A stretch of DNA of 64,000 nucleotides from Maricaulis sp048268525 (GTDB lineage Bacteria > Pseudomonadota > Alphaproteobacteria > Caulobacterales > Maricaulaceae), in contig NZ_JBLWVH010000003.1 of assembly GCF_048268525.1 (NCBI RefSeq), positions 114,242-178,241 of the forward strand, written 5' to 3'. Positions 43,158-52,951 of this stretch are shown here, piece after piece. The stretch's first letter is position 1; every line of letters starts with the position of its first letter. A model generated the notes under the pieces. That model did no database searches, was not told the origin of the DNA, and saw only the letters and a program-made list of their open reading frames with translations. The position numbers were made by a program, and so were the translations under genes.

Positions 43158-43994
43158 ATGAAGGCTTTTGTGGAAAGCGCGGGGTTCCGCAATTTCATCA
43201 TGACGCTGATCGTGCTCAACGCGATCACGCTGGGGCTCGAGACCTACCCGTATGAGGGGGCCTGGTTCACGACCTGGATGCCGCTCCTGGACCGCACCAT
43301 CGTCATCATTTTCGTGGTCGAGATCGCGTTGCGCCTGATCGTTTACCGGCACCGCTTCTTCATGAATGGCTGGAACTGGTTCGACCTCGCGGTGATCATC
43401 ATTTCGATCCTCCCGGCGGCGGGCGGATTCTCGGTCCTGCGGGCGCTGCGCATTGTCCGCGCCTTCCGCCTGTTCTCGGTCATGCCGGACCTGCGCAAGG
43501 TGGTCGAAGCCTTGCTGCGCGCCATTCCGGGCATGGGCGCGGTGATGGCCGTGCTGGGGCTGATGTTCTACGTCTCGGCCGTCATGGCGACGAAGTTTTT
43601 CTCGGAGACCAATCCGGAACGTTTCGGTTCGCTGGGGGAAAGCGCCTTTGCCCTGTTCCAGGTGATGACGCTGGAGGGCTGGGCCACCGATGTCGCCATC
43701 CCGGTCATGGAATTTCACCCCTGGGCCTGGATTTTCTTCCTCGTTTTCATCGTCCTGACCAGTTTCGCGGTGCTCAACCTGTTCATCGCCATCATCGTCG
43801 ACAGCCTGCAGGCCAAGCATTTCGACGATGAGGAAGCGCGTGACCTGGAAGCCGATGCCGACCGCGATGTCCTGCACGCCGAAATCGCCGGCATGCGGGT
43901 CCAGCTCGCCGAGCTGACGGCCCTGGTTCAGCGCTCGGTGGGCGAGGATCCGTCGGCCAGTATCGCCGAGAAGGACGCCGACAGGTCGGAATAG
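43158..43994 (+). CDS. Bacterial voltage-gated cation channel (NaChBac/NavBac family) with TLEGW filter
   Basis: A 278-residue single-repeat six-helix channel that would form tetramers. S1-S3 cover about 10-85. S4 carries four arginines at every third position (R95, R98, R101, R104 in VLRALRIVRAFRLF). The pore follows (PGMGAVMAVLGLMFY), then the selectivity filter FQVMTLEGWATD (E about 173), S6 (FFLVFIVLTSFAVLNLFIAIIVDS) and a C-terminal coiled coil. Known Na+-selective members have TLESW; here the fourth position is Gly. The start is ATG 43158, with GGGGG five bases upstream. The last 67 coding bases overlap the convergent PBP gene. Confidence 0.93.
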   Translation: MKAFVESAGFRNFIMTLIVLNAITLGLETYPYEGAWFTTWMPLLDRTIVIIFVVEIALRLIVYRHRFFMNGWNWFDLAVIIISILPAAGGFSVLRALRIVRAFRLFSVMPDLRKVVEALLRAIPGMGAVMAVLGLMFYVSAVMATKFFSETNPERFGSLGESAFALFQVMTLEGWATDVAIPVMEFHPWAWIFFLVFIVLTSFAVLNLFIAIIVDSLQAKHFDDEEARDLEADADRDVLHAEIAGMRVQLAELTALVQRSVGEDPSASIAEKDADRSE

Positions 43995-45898
43995 AAGGCG
44001 GCCAGTCTTTCTTCCCGTTCCGAGCGTGTGCGCGGCGCCGGAGCCGATAGCGGTCGCGCCGGCAGGTCCTGATGGACCCGGGTCATGAAACGTTGCCAGA
44101 TGATCGCTGGCAGGCCGCCGCCGGTGACATCATCCATCGGTGTGTCATCATCATTGCCGACCCAGACCCCGGCGGTGAAATCGGCCGTATAGCCAACGAA
44201 CCAGGCATCGCGGAAGGACTGGCTGGTACCGGTCTTTCCAGCCGCGGCGCGGCCCGGCAGGGCGGCCCGACGACCTGTTCCGCTCAGCACCACATCCTGC
44301 AACATGGTCGACATCGAGCGGGCGGTTGCCGCGGTGGTGGCCCGCTGGGCCGGCGTGTCGACATGTTCGAACAGGATGTCGCCGCGTGAATTGGTGATCG
44401 AGGTGACGAAATAGGGCTCCCGCCGCGCCCCGTCATTGCCGAACACGGCATAGGCCGAGGTCAGTTCGAGCAGATTCACTTCCGCGGCGCCGAGCGCGAT
44501 GGCGGGCAGTTCGGGCAAGGGCGAGCGGATGCCGAAACGGCGACCGACCTCGACCACGCGGGCAATGCCAACCTGGTCTGCGACCTGGGCCGCGACCGTG
44601 TTGATCGAGCGCTTCAGCGCTTCTTGCAGGGTCACCAGACCGCGAAACCCGCCGGAGAAATTCTGCGGCGTCCAGCCTTCCAGATCGATCGGCTCGTCCC
44701 ATACGGCCGAGGACGGATCATAGCCCGCCTCCAGCGCTGCGGCGAAGACGAAGGGCTTGAAGGCCGAGCCGGGCTGGCGCTGGGCCTGGATGGCGCGGTT
44801 GAACTGGCTGGTGGCATAGTCGCGGCCTCCGGCGAAAGCCCGTATAGCCCCGTCCGGAGCCAGCAGCATGCCCGCCGCCTCGCCGGCATTCTGTGCCTCG
44901 CCTTCCTGCGCCAGTACATCCTCGATGATGTCATGCGCTGCCCGCGACAGGGTCGGGTCCAGCGTGGTGCGGATGACCAGGTCAGGCACGTCAGCGGCGA
45001 CCAGATCGGCGGCCTGGGCGAGGGCATAGTCAAAGGCATGCCCCCACATCGCCGTGGCATTGGGGTCAGAGGTATCGGCGACCGGTGCGGCCGGTTCGGC
45101 GATGGCGGCGTCATGGGCTGCCTGGTCGATGAAACCGGCCTCCAGCATGGCGTCGAGCACGGTCGCGGCGCGGGCCTGGGCCGCGGCGAGATTGACGGTC
45201 GGGTCAAGCCGGCTGGGCGCCTTGGGCAAGGCCGCCAGCAAGGCGGCTTCGGCCAGGGTCAGCTCGGTCGCCGGCTTGTCGAAATAGCGCTGTGCCGCCG
45301 CTTCAACGCCAAAGGCGCGGGCGCCCAGATAGATGCGGTTGAGATAAAGCTCGAGAATTTCGGTCTTGGTCAGATGGTCTTCCAGCTGCCGCGCCAGGCG
45401 CATTTCCTGGATCTTGCGGCGCAGATGCCGATCCGGCGTCAGGATCAGGTTCTTGACCAGCTGCATGGTGATGGTCGAACCGCCCTGGACCGAGCGTCCG
45501 GCCTGGAAATTGACCCACAAGGCCCGGAACACGCCGCGCAGATCGACCCCGTCATGCTCGTAAAAGCGCTGGTCCTCGATCGCCAGAAAGGCTTGCGGCA
45601 CATGCTCGGGCAGGGCGTCCAGCGCCACCGCGCGGGCATATAAGGGACCCCGCACCGCCAGCACATGACCGTCGCGGTCCTGCAGCGTCACCGAGGGTTC
45701 GCGCCGGGTCGCCCACAATTCGGAAGCCGAGGTCGGCGCGACAGGCAGGTCGTGAAACGCCCAGTGCCAGCCAGTCACGCCCAGCACCGTGCCCAGCAGG
45801 ACAAGCGAGCCCAGCACGCCGCCCAGGATCAGGCGCGTACGACGTGTGCGTCGGTCGCGTTCCATCATGTGATCCGCGCGAAACGGCTCCTGATACAT
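43928..45898 (-). CDS. Class A penicillin-binding protein (GT51 + transpeptidase)
   Basis: A 656-residue bifunctional peptidoglycan synthase anchored by one N-terminal helix (about 22-45). Glycosyltransferase domain: catalytic Glu at 108 (AIEDQRFYEHDGVD) and GGSTITMQLVKNL (139-151). Transpeptidase domain: SAFK (378-381, nucleophile Ser378), SIN (431-433) and KTGT (555-558). The motif set and moderate length fit a PBP1A/PBP1C-like enzyme of alphaproteobacteria. ATG 45898 has GAGGGG ten bases upstream; ATG 45868 is the alternative. Its 3' end overlaps the convergent channel gene by 67 bases. Confidence 0.94.
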   Translation of the reverse strand: MYQEPFRADHMMERDRRTRRTRLILGGVLGSLVLLGTVLGVTGWHWAFHDLPVAPTSASELWATRREPSVTLQDRDGHVLAVRGPLYARAVALDALPEHVPQAFLAIEDQRFYEHDGVDLRGVFRALWVNFQAGRSVQGGSTITMQLVKNLILTPDRHLRRKIQEMRLARQLEDHLTKTEILELYLNRIYLGARAFGVEAAAQRYFDKPATELTLAEAALLAALPKAPSRLDPTVNLAAAQARAATVLDAMLEAGFIDQAAHDAAIAEPAAPVADTSDPNATAMWGHAFDYALAQAADLVAADVPDLVIRTTLDPTLSRAAHDIIEDVLAQEGEAQNAGEAAGMLLAPDGAIRAFAGGRDYATSQFNRAIQAQRQPGSAFKPFVFAAALEAGYDPSSAVWDEPIDLEGWTPQNFSGGFRGLVTLQEALKRSINTVAAQVADQVGIARVVEVGRRFGIRSPLPELPAIALGAAEVNLLELTSAYAVFGNDGARREPYFVTSITNSRGDILFEHVDTPAQRATTAATARSMSTMLQDVVLSGTGRRAALPGRAAAGKTGTSQSFRDAWFVGYTADFTAGVWVGNDDDTPMDDVTGGGLPAIIWQRFMTRVHQDLPARPLSAPAPRTRSEREERLAAFYSDLSASFSAILADGSSPTER

Positions 45899-45964
45899 GC
45901 TATAGCCACCCCTCTCGGGCTCAGTCTAAGGCCTGTCAATCGAGGCCAAATTCAGGCGTTTTTC

Positions 45965-46420
45965 ATGTCATTGCCTTTCTGGAAGATGAAATCTCTCGGC
46001 GAGATGAGCAAATCCGAATGGGAGTCGCTGTGCGACCATTGCGGCAAATGCTGTCTGATCAAGCTGGAGGACGAGGATACGGGCCTCAACCTCGACACCG
46101 ATGTCGCCTGCAAGCTCTACGACTGCAACAAGGGCGGCTGCCGCCACTATGCCAACCGTCACACCCATGTGCCCGACTGCGTGGTCCTGACCCCGGAAAA
46201 CGTCCCGACCCTCAAATGGATCCCGCAAACCTGCGCCTACCGCCTGATCGCCGAAGGCCGGGACCTTTATGACTGGCACCCGCTGAAAACCGGTGATCCG
46301 CAATCAACCCGCAAGGCCGGCATGTCCGTGGTCGGCCGGGTATGGTCGGAAACCCAGTTCGCCGACCCCGACAGCGTCGACTGGGAAGCGCGGATTACTG
46401 AGTGGCCGGGTGAGGATTGA
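45965..46420 (+). CDS. YcgN-family cysteine-cluster protein (UPF0260)
   Basis: 151 residues with the family's cysteine-rich pattern: LCDHCGKCC near 23-31, then ACKLYDCNKGGCRHY and HVPDCVVLTPENVPTLKWIPQTCAYRL. The many conserved cysteines suggest a metal or iron-sulfur site; the function of the family is unknown. It is divergent from the PBP gene over a 66-base gap. ATG 45965 starts at the usual MSLPFWKMKSLGEMS opening. Confidence 0.9.
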   Translation: MSLPFWKMKSLGEMSKSEWESLCDHCGKCCLIKLEDEDTGLNLDTDVACKLYDCNKGGCRHYANRHTHVPDCVVLTPENVPTLKWIPQTCAYRLIAEGRDLYDWHPLKTGDPQSTRKAGMSVVGRVWSETQFADPDSVDWEARITEWPGED

Positions 46421-46450
46421 GGTTGGGTCGGTCTGACTGATCCGGTTTTT

Positions 46451-46550
46451 CATTTTTCCCGGGCGAAGACCCGGGACCGACCGACCTCGTTTGCAGGCGA
46501 TGAGTGTCCCGTTGGTCCCGGATAGCGCTGCCGCGCTTCCGGGAAAAATG
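46451..46550. repeat. Palindrome family B, copy 3 (100 bp)
   Basis: Exactly 100 bp from CATTTTTCCCGGGCG to CCGGGAAAAATG, same orientation as copy 1. It follows the YcgN-family stop by 30 bases and precedes family A copy 4 by 44 bases. The 306-base convergent gap 46421-46726 holds only these two elements. Confidence 0.85.
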
Positions 46551-46594
46551 TGTGAGCGGGTCACATCAGCCTGACAGCAACGCCCCGCCCGCAT

Positions 46595-46712
46595 TTGTCA
46601 TCCCCGCAGGATGTCCGGCGCAGGCCGGACGCATGGCGGGGACCCATGTGCCCGCCACCAGCTGGGTCCCGGGCTTGCGCCCGGCCTGCGCCGGTCGTCC
46701 ACCCGGGATGAC
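46595..46712. repeat. Palindrome family A, copy 4 (118 bp)
   Basis: 118 bp from TTGTCATCCCCGC to ACCCGGGATGAC, with side hairpins GTCCGGCGCAGGCCGGAC and GCCCGGCCTGCGCCGG-type and a GGGACCCATGTG / CAGCTGGGTCCC middle stem. It ends 15 bases before the stop of the small Cys/His protein on the minus strand. The most diverged of the four copies at its right end. Confidence 0.83.
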
Positions 46713-46726
46713 GGTGGAAGGGGTGC

Positions 46727-47017
46727 TCAAGCGGCGGGCGTACAGGTTTGGCAGCGTTTGGAAAAAGAGCCGTCCGGTCTGCCAAGCTTTCTCGCAGCGG
46801 CTGCCAAATCATCGGATTCAGACACGCATATTTTGCGATAACTGCGACTGGTAAAGGCGCCGGCCGGGTTCAACGTCCGCGAAATGTGGGGGCAATGAGC
46901 GGCGTGCAGGACGACGTAATTGGTGTCGTGAACGGCCCTGACATTGATCACATAGCCAGCCGGGTTTTCCGCGAGCCAAGCCAGGTAAGCTTCGTCGTCT
47001 TTGCTGAACAACTTCAT
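46727..47017 (-). CDS. Small Cys/His protein of unknown function
   Basis: A 96-residue soluble protein starting MKLFSKDDEAYLAWLAENPAGYVINVRAVHDTNYVVLHAAHCPHIS. The pattern of C-P-H, then C (KICVSE) and CxxC (RCQTC) at the end could bind a metal. Similar short proteins opening with a YLxWLxxNPxGYVIN stretch exist in many bacteria without an assigned role. The gene is isolated between palindromes A4 and C2. Codon use looks normal for the genome. Confidence 0.72.
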   Translation of the reverse strand: MKLFSKDDEAYLAWLAENPAGYVINVRAVHDTNYVVLHAAHCPHISRTLNPAGAFTSRSYRKICVSESDDLAAAARKLGRPDGSFSKRCQTCTPAA

Positions 47018-47086
47018 TTACCGCTCCGAATTGCCATGGGTGTCTGGTTGGGTTGAACGCCCTTCAAGCCATTCTGACTCCTAAAC

Positions 47087-47200
47087 CACTTGTCAGCCAG
47101 CCGGCCGAATCCGGTTCTTGAGGTCAAGGGCGGCGCAGCCGCCGCTTCGCGGTTTCACCCTTGAGCTCAAGAACCGGATACGGCTTTCTCTCGGCAAGGG
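47087..47200. repeat. Palindrome family C, copy 2 (about 115 bp)
   Basis: Matches the copy at 15775-15889 in order and orientation: CACTTGTCAGCCAGC start, ATCCGGTTCTTGAG with CTCAAGAACCGGAT as the inner stem, a CAAGGG/CCCTTG pair and a GCCGCCGCTTCGCGG loop. Paired positions in the two copies change together (CTCGAG there, CTTGAG/CTCAAG here), which suggests selection on or recent origin of the paired form. Similarity continues past the element into the flank (GATGTATGCGGTG against GATTTATGGTGCAGTG). Confidence 0.83.
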
Positions 47201-47245
47201 ATTTATGGTGCAGTGTGCGCGTGCGCTTTTATTCGACCAGACGAG

Positions 47246-47278
47246 AAAAAAAGCCCCGACCAACCGGCCGGGGCTTTG
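47246..47278 (-). terminator. Intrinsic terminator of pckA
   Basis: On the minus strand, AAAGCCCCGGCCGGTTGGTC is followed by GGGGCTTTTTTTC: an AAGCCCCG/CGGGGCTT stem and a run of seven T's, 25 bases past the pckA stop. Confidence 0.88.
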
Positions 47279-47302
47279 TTCTGCTGCTATGGACGCCGAA
47301 CC

Positions 47303-48916
<1,614 letters not shown>

Positions 48917-49150
48917 GTTTTTCCTTACCCCCAGTGCACCCGCAACGCTTGTGGCGCGTCGTCAGGCTGGACACCTGTCTGCCCGGCGATAGCCTCGTTT
49001 CGGGGCAGGGCCGGACCTTTTACGTTGGCGGACGCAAGTGGCTTGCCAGTCCCGCCAAACACTCATGGTATGGGGCCGGTACCAGATCGACCGGGTCCGG
49101 AAAAGCCAAAAAGGCACGGTCCGGAAACGCAATAGAGGTGGGTGAAGTTC

Positions 49151-50263
49151 ATGTTATCGCGAACATTTTTTGCGGCAATCGCAAATTTTGCTTTTCTTTG
49201 CAGCAACATCGCCGAGGCTCAGCCCGACACTGTCGTGCAAGTGCAGGAAACGCGTTTTCTTGAGCTGGCGCTGGACTGCGTTGACCGGGAATATCCGAAC
49301 AAGATCTCGCACGTGCTGCAGGACGACTCGGACGCCCGCACCCCACGCGACATGCATCCGGCTTTCTACGGGTGCTATGACTGGCACTCGGCCGTTCACG
49401 GGCACTGGTTGATCGTGCGGCTGCTTCGCGGTGGTCTGGACAGCGAGGCCGAGCGGGCTGCGACGGCGGCTTTGGATGCACATCTGACACCGCAGGCCAT
49501 GGCGGGTGAAATCGCCTACTTCCAGCGCGAGGGGACGGCGTCATTCGAACGACCCTATGGTCTGGCCTGGTTGCTTCAGCTGGGTACCGAATTGCGGGAG
49601 TGGGATGATCCGCGTGCCCGGAGATGGGCCGACGCGCTGGCGCCTCTGGAAGCGGTGGTCGCTGATCGCTATCGCAGCTGGCTGCCCAATCTCGCCTATC
49701 CGATCCGCATCGGTACACACAACCAGTCGGCATTCGGTTTCGCCCTGGCCCTCGACTGGGCGCGGACAGTGGGAGATGAGGCGCTGGCGGCGCAGCTGGT
49801 CGAGACGAGCCTGCGCTTTCACCGCGATGATCAGGCCTGTCCCATTAGCTATGAACCTTCGGGCGAGGATTTTCTTTCGCCCTGCCTGATGGAGGCCGAC
49901 CTGATGCGGCGCGTGCTGGACTCGGTGGCGTTTTCGGACTGGCTGACGGTATTCCTGCCGGGGATTCCGACCGATGGCTCGGACGACTGGCTGGAGCCGG
50001 GCGTCGTGCTCGATCCCAGCGATGGCAAGCTGGTCCATCTCGACGGCGTGAACCTGTCGCGCGCCTGGAATCTCGAAGCCATTGCCCACGCCTTGCCGCA
50101 GGACGATCCGCGCCGTGCCAGCCTGCTGGCGGCTTCAGCGCGCCATGCCGAGAGCGGCATCGCATCAGTGTCGGGCGACGACTATGCGGGGGGGCACTGG
50201 CTGGCCAGCTTCGCGACCTATCTCACCACCCAGCGCGCGCACGAAGCGCCGGCAGGGCGATAG
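49151..50263 (+). CDS. DUF2891 domain exported protein
   Basis: About 370 residues. A signal peptide (MLSRTFFAAIANFAFLCSNIAEA) is followed by an alpha/alpha-barrel-like helical domain with the DUF2891 signature HPAFYGCYDWHSAVHGHWL, near residues 75-95, and FLSPCLMEADLMRRVL later. The family resembles glycoside hydrolases of the alpha/alpha toroid kind, but its activity is unknown. ATG 49151 is chosen over GTG 49142 because the purine-rich AGAGGTGGG fits the later codon better. The mature protein is probably periplasmic. Confidence 0.85.
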   Translation: MLSRTFFAAIANFAFLCSNIAEAQPDTVVQVQETRFLELALDCVDREYPNKISHVLQDDSDARTPRDMHPAFYGCYDWHSAVHGHWLIVRLLRGGLDSEAERAATAALDAHLTPQAMAGEIAYFQREGTASFERPYGLAWLLQLGTELREWDDPRARRWADALAPLEAVVADRYRSWLPNLAYPIRIGTHNQSAFGFALALDWARTVGDEALAAQLVETSLRFHRDDQACPISYEPSGEDFLSPCLMEADLMRRVLDSVAFSDWLTVFLPGIPTDGSDDWLEPGVVLDPSDGKLVHLDGVNLSRAWNLEAIAHALPQDDPRRASLLAASARHAESGIASVSGDDYAGGHWLASFATYLTTQRAHEAPAGR

Positions 50264-50292
50264 GTCCGGATTCGGGTCAGCCGGATGCCGGG

Positions 50293-51186
50293 TCAATCGG
50301 GCAGGGGAATATGCTCGTCTTCGCCGGGGGGCAGCGTGAACCGACCGCTTGCCGGAAAGCCGGTCAGGGCGGCGTCCGACCAGTCCTTTCGGGCGCGCTC
50401 GATTGTTGCTCGGTCGGCGGCGACAAAATTCCAGTTGATATGACGCGGTCCCAGGCTGTCCCCGCCACACAGCATGACCCGGCTGTCCTTGCTGGCTGCG
50501 AGCCGCGGCGCGGATCCCGGCGTCAGCACCGCCATCTCGCCGGCAGCGACCGGCTCGCCATCCAGCGCGACTTCACCCTCCACTACATAGACCGCCCGCT
50601 CGGCATGATCGATATCGAGATCGGCGCCGCTGCCGGCCGGCAACACGCCATGCAGGTAGAAGATCGGGGAGAACACTTTCACCGGCGCTGTCTGCCCCCA
50701 GGCCGTGCCGAGAATGAGGTTGAACCGGACGCCGTCGCGTTCGATCACGGGCAGGGTTTCGGCCTTGTGGTGGTGGAAGGCGGGAGCGATGTCCTCCTTG
50801 TCCGTCGGTAGCGCAACCCAGGTCTGGATGCCGAACATGCGATGCCCTGCGGCGCGTTCCGGAGCCGGGGTCCGCTCGGAGTGGACCACCCCCCGACCGG
50901 CGGTCATCCAGTTCACATCACCAGGCCGGATCACCAGGTCTTCGCCCAGGCTGTCGCGATGGCCGAGTGCGCCGTCGAACAGGTAGGTGACCGTGGCCAG
51001 TCCTATATGCGGGTGTGGCCGGACATCGATTCCCTGTCCGGGCGCGAATTCCGCCGGCCCCATCTGGTCGAAGAAGATGAAAGGCCCGACCATGCGCTGG
51101 CGGGGGTAGGGCAGAACACGGCGAACCTCGAAGCCGCCGAGGTCCTTGGGTTTGCCAGCGAATTTTTGTGCGATTGATTCACTCAT
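50293..51186 (-). CDS. Pirin family protein
   Basis: A 297-residue two-cupin pirin. The N-terminal cupin has the expected metal-ligand pattern (DVRPHPHIGLATVTYLFDGALGHRDSLG, near 55-85, then RGVVHSER); the C-terminal cupin has GEVALDGEPVAAGEMAVL. Pirins are iron-binding proteins, some with quercetinase activity; the substrate here is unknown. ATG 51186 has GGAGGTGG upstream. The gene is convergent with DUF2891 and divergent from the M28 peptidase. Confidence 0.92.
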   Translation of the reverse strand: MSESIAQKFAGKPKDLGGFEVRRVLPYPRQRMVGPFIFFDQMGPAEFAPGQGIDVRPHPHIGLATVTYLFDGALGHRDSLGEDLVIRPGDVNWMTAGRGVVHSERTPAPERAAGHRMFGIQTWVALPTDKEDIAPAFHHHKAETLPVIERDGVRFNLILGTAWGQTAPVKVFSPIFYLHGVLPAGSGADLDIDHAERAVYVVEGEVALDGEPVAAGEMAVLTPGSAPRLAASKDSRVMLCGGDSLGPRHINWNFVAADRATIERARKDWSDAALTGFPASGRFTLPPGEDEHIPLPD

Positions 51187-51288
51187 CGACCACCTCCGAC
51201 TGAAATTGCATCGCGAGCTCACAGCAGCGTGGCTTGCGCCGTACGCTGCGGGCTCCATAGTGTGGCTCGAATGTGTCGGGAGGACTTC

Positions 51289-52704
51289 ATGAAATCAATT
51301 ATCGCGCTTGGAATGACAGTCTTTCTGTCTGCGGAAACACTGGCCCAGGACGGTTTCGTCCTGCCGGCAGAGGATGCCGAGACGGCGCAGGCCCTCGTTG
51401 AGACCGCGCTGGACAGCGATCTGGCCTGGGACATTGTCGAGTCGCTGACCACAAGTGTCGGTCCGCGTCTGGCCGGCTCGGAAGCCGAGGCCCGTGGCCG
51501 CGACTGGGGAGAAGCGCTGGGACGCGAATTGGGCTTTGACCGGGTCAGCGTCGAAGAGTTCACCATGCCCTATTGGGAGCGTGGCGAGATGGAAATCGTC
51601 ATGACAGCTCCCTATGAGCAGGCCCTGTATGGCTCGGCTCTTGGTGGTTCCGGCCGCTCGCCGCGTCTGGGCGCTGTCAACGCCGAGATCGTCTATTTCC
51701 GCAATATCGACGCCCTGACCGCGATCGAGGATGGTGCGCTGGATGGCAGGATCGCCTTTGTTGATGGCGACGCCATGGTGCCGAGCCAGACCGGTGCCGG
51801 CTACGGTCCGAGCAATCAACGCCGCCGGATCGGCTGGCAGCACGCCGAACGCGGAGGCGCCGAGGCCCTGGTGGTGCGCTCGGTTGGCTCGGACAGCCAT
51901 CGCATGCCCCATACCGGCATGATGAGTTCGATGGACGGCGAGTGGGCCGACATTCCAGTCATCGCGGTCTCCAATCCGGATGCCGATCATCTGCGTCGAC
52001 TGCACAATGCCGGCGAAGCAATCGAGATGCGCATCCGCTCGACCGCCGGCTGGCGTGGTGAAGTGACCAGCGGCAATGTGGTGCTCGACCTGATCGGTCG
52101 CGAGAACCCTGACGAGATCGTCCTGATCGGCGGTCATCTCGACAGTTGGGACGAAGGCACGGGTGCGGTCGATGACGGCGCCGGTGTCGCCATCACGACA
52201 GCTGCAGCTGCGTTGATCGCGCAATTGCCCGAGCGTCCGCGCCGGACCATCCGTGTGGTCATGTTCGGAGCCGAGGAAGTCGGTCTGCTGGGCGCTCGCG
52301 CCTATGCCGAACAACACGCCGACGAGATCGGCAATCATGTTCTGGCGACCGAATCCGACTTTGGCGCACGCACGGTCTGGCAGCTGGTTTCGAACGTGTC
52401 CGAGGAGGGTACGCCGGCCATCGACGCGGTCGGTGACATCATCGGACCGCTCGGTATCGTCCGGGGCGGCTCGAATGTGCCTGGCGGTGGGCCGGACATC
52501 ATTCCGCTGGCCATGCAGGGTGTGCCGACGGTGCGGTTGAGCCAGAATGGCAGCGATTATTTCGACCTTCATCACACGCCGGATGACACGCTCGACAAGA
52601 TCGATCCGGACGAGTTGGCCCAGAATGTCGCCGCCTATGTGGCGCTGGTCTATCTGGCCGCCGAACTGGATGTGGACTTCCGTTCGGCGACCGAAGACGA
52701 GTAG
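51289..52704 (+). CDS. Exported M28-family zinc peptidase
   Basis: A 471-residue aminopeptidase-type M28 enzyme with a signal peptide (MKSIIALGMTVFLSAETLAQ). Zinc ligands and catalytic residues are visible: HLDSW, DDGAGVAI, GAEEVGLLGA, ATESDFG and DLHHTPDDTLDKI. An inserted PA-like domain seems to sit at about 120-240. It probably removes N-terminal residues from peptides in the periplasm or outside the cell. GGGAGG is six bases before ATG 51289. A terminator follows 46 bases after the stop. Confidence 0.93.
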   Translation: MKSIIALGMTVFLSAETLAQDGFVLPAEDAETAQALVETALDSDLAWDIVESLTTSVGPRLAGSEAEARGRDWGEALGRELGFDRVSVEEFTMPYWERGEMEIVMTAPYEQALYGSALGGSGRSPRLGAVNAEIVYFRNIDALTAIEDGALDGRIAFVDGDAMVPSQTGAGYGPSNQRRRIGWQHAERGGAEALVVRSVGSDSHRMPHTGMMSSMDGEWADIPVIAVSNPDADHLRRLHNAGEAIEMRIRSTAGWRGEVTSGNVVLDLIGRENPDEIVLIGGHLDSWDEGTGAVDDGAGVAITTAAAALIAQLPERPRRTIRVVMFGAEEVGLLGARAYAEQHADEIGNHVLATESDFGARTVWQLVSNVSEEGTPAIDAVGDIIGPLGIVRGGSNVPGGGPDIIPLAMQGVPTVRLSQNGSDYFDLHHTPDDTLDKIDPDELAQNVAAYVALVYLAAELDVDFRSATEDE

Positions 52705-52749
52705 TCGGAACGACGGCGGGCCCTCAAGCCTGCAAGCTGAATTGGGACG

Positions 52750-52785
52750 GGCGGGCCATGTCGATGGCCCGCCTGTTTTCTTTTC
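52750..52785 (+). terminator. Intrinsic terminator of M28 peptidase gene
   Basis: A perfect 10-bp stem (GGCGGGCCAT and ATGGCCCGCC, loop GTCG) followed by TGTTTTCTTTTC. Confidence 0.9.
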
Positions 52786-52860
52786 TGCCGCAGTTTTGCC
52801 CTGATTGATCCAGATTTCATCCCAAATGGTCGCGGTTTGACCGCATTGACGAAATACCTC

Positions 52861-52868
52861 TTAACCAT
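52861..52868 (+). promoter_or_regulatory. CtrA-like half-site upstream of BcsB-like gene
   Basis: TTAACCAT, the right half of the CtrA binding consensus TTAA-N7-TTAACCAT, 84 bases before the BcsB-like start. The left half is only partly matched (CGAA at the right spacing). The same octamer recurs on the minus strand at 60993. Candidate only. Confidence 0.35.
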
Positions 52869-52951
52869 TCGGTCGCTGGGGGGCGTCGGATTTGAGGGAA
52901 ACAATCAGCCCGACCAAGGATCCGGAAGCGGATCGGTCAACGGGGGATCCG

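Noticed and set aside
11360..47200. CRISPR array or insertion-sequence interpretation of the dispersed repeats
   Set aside because: Copies are kilobases apart and palindromic, with no regular spacers, and no transposase gene adjoins any copy.
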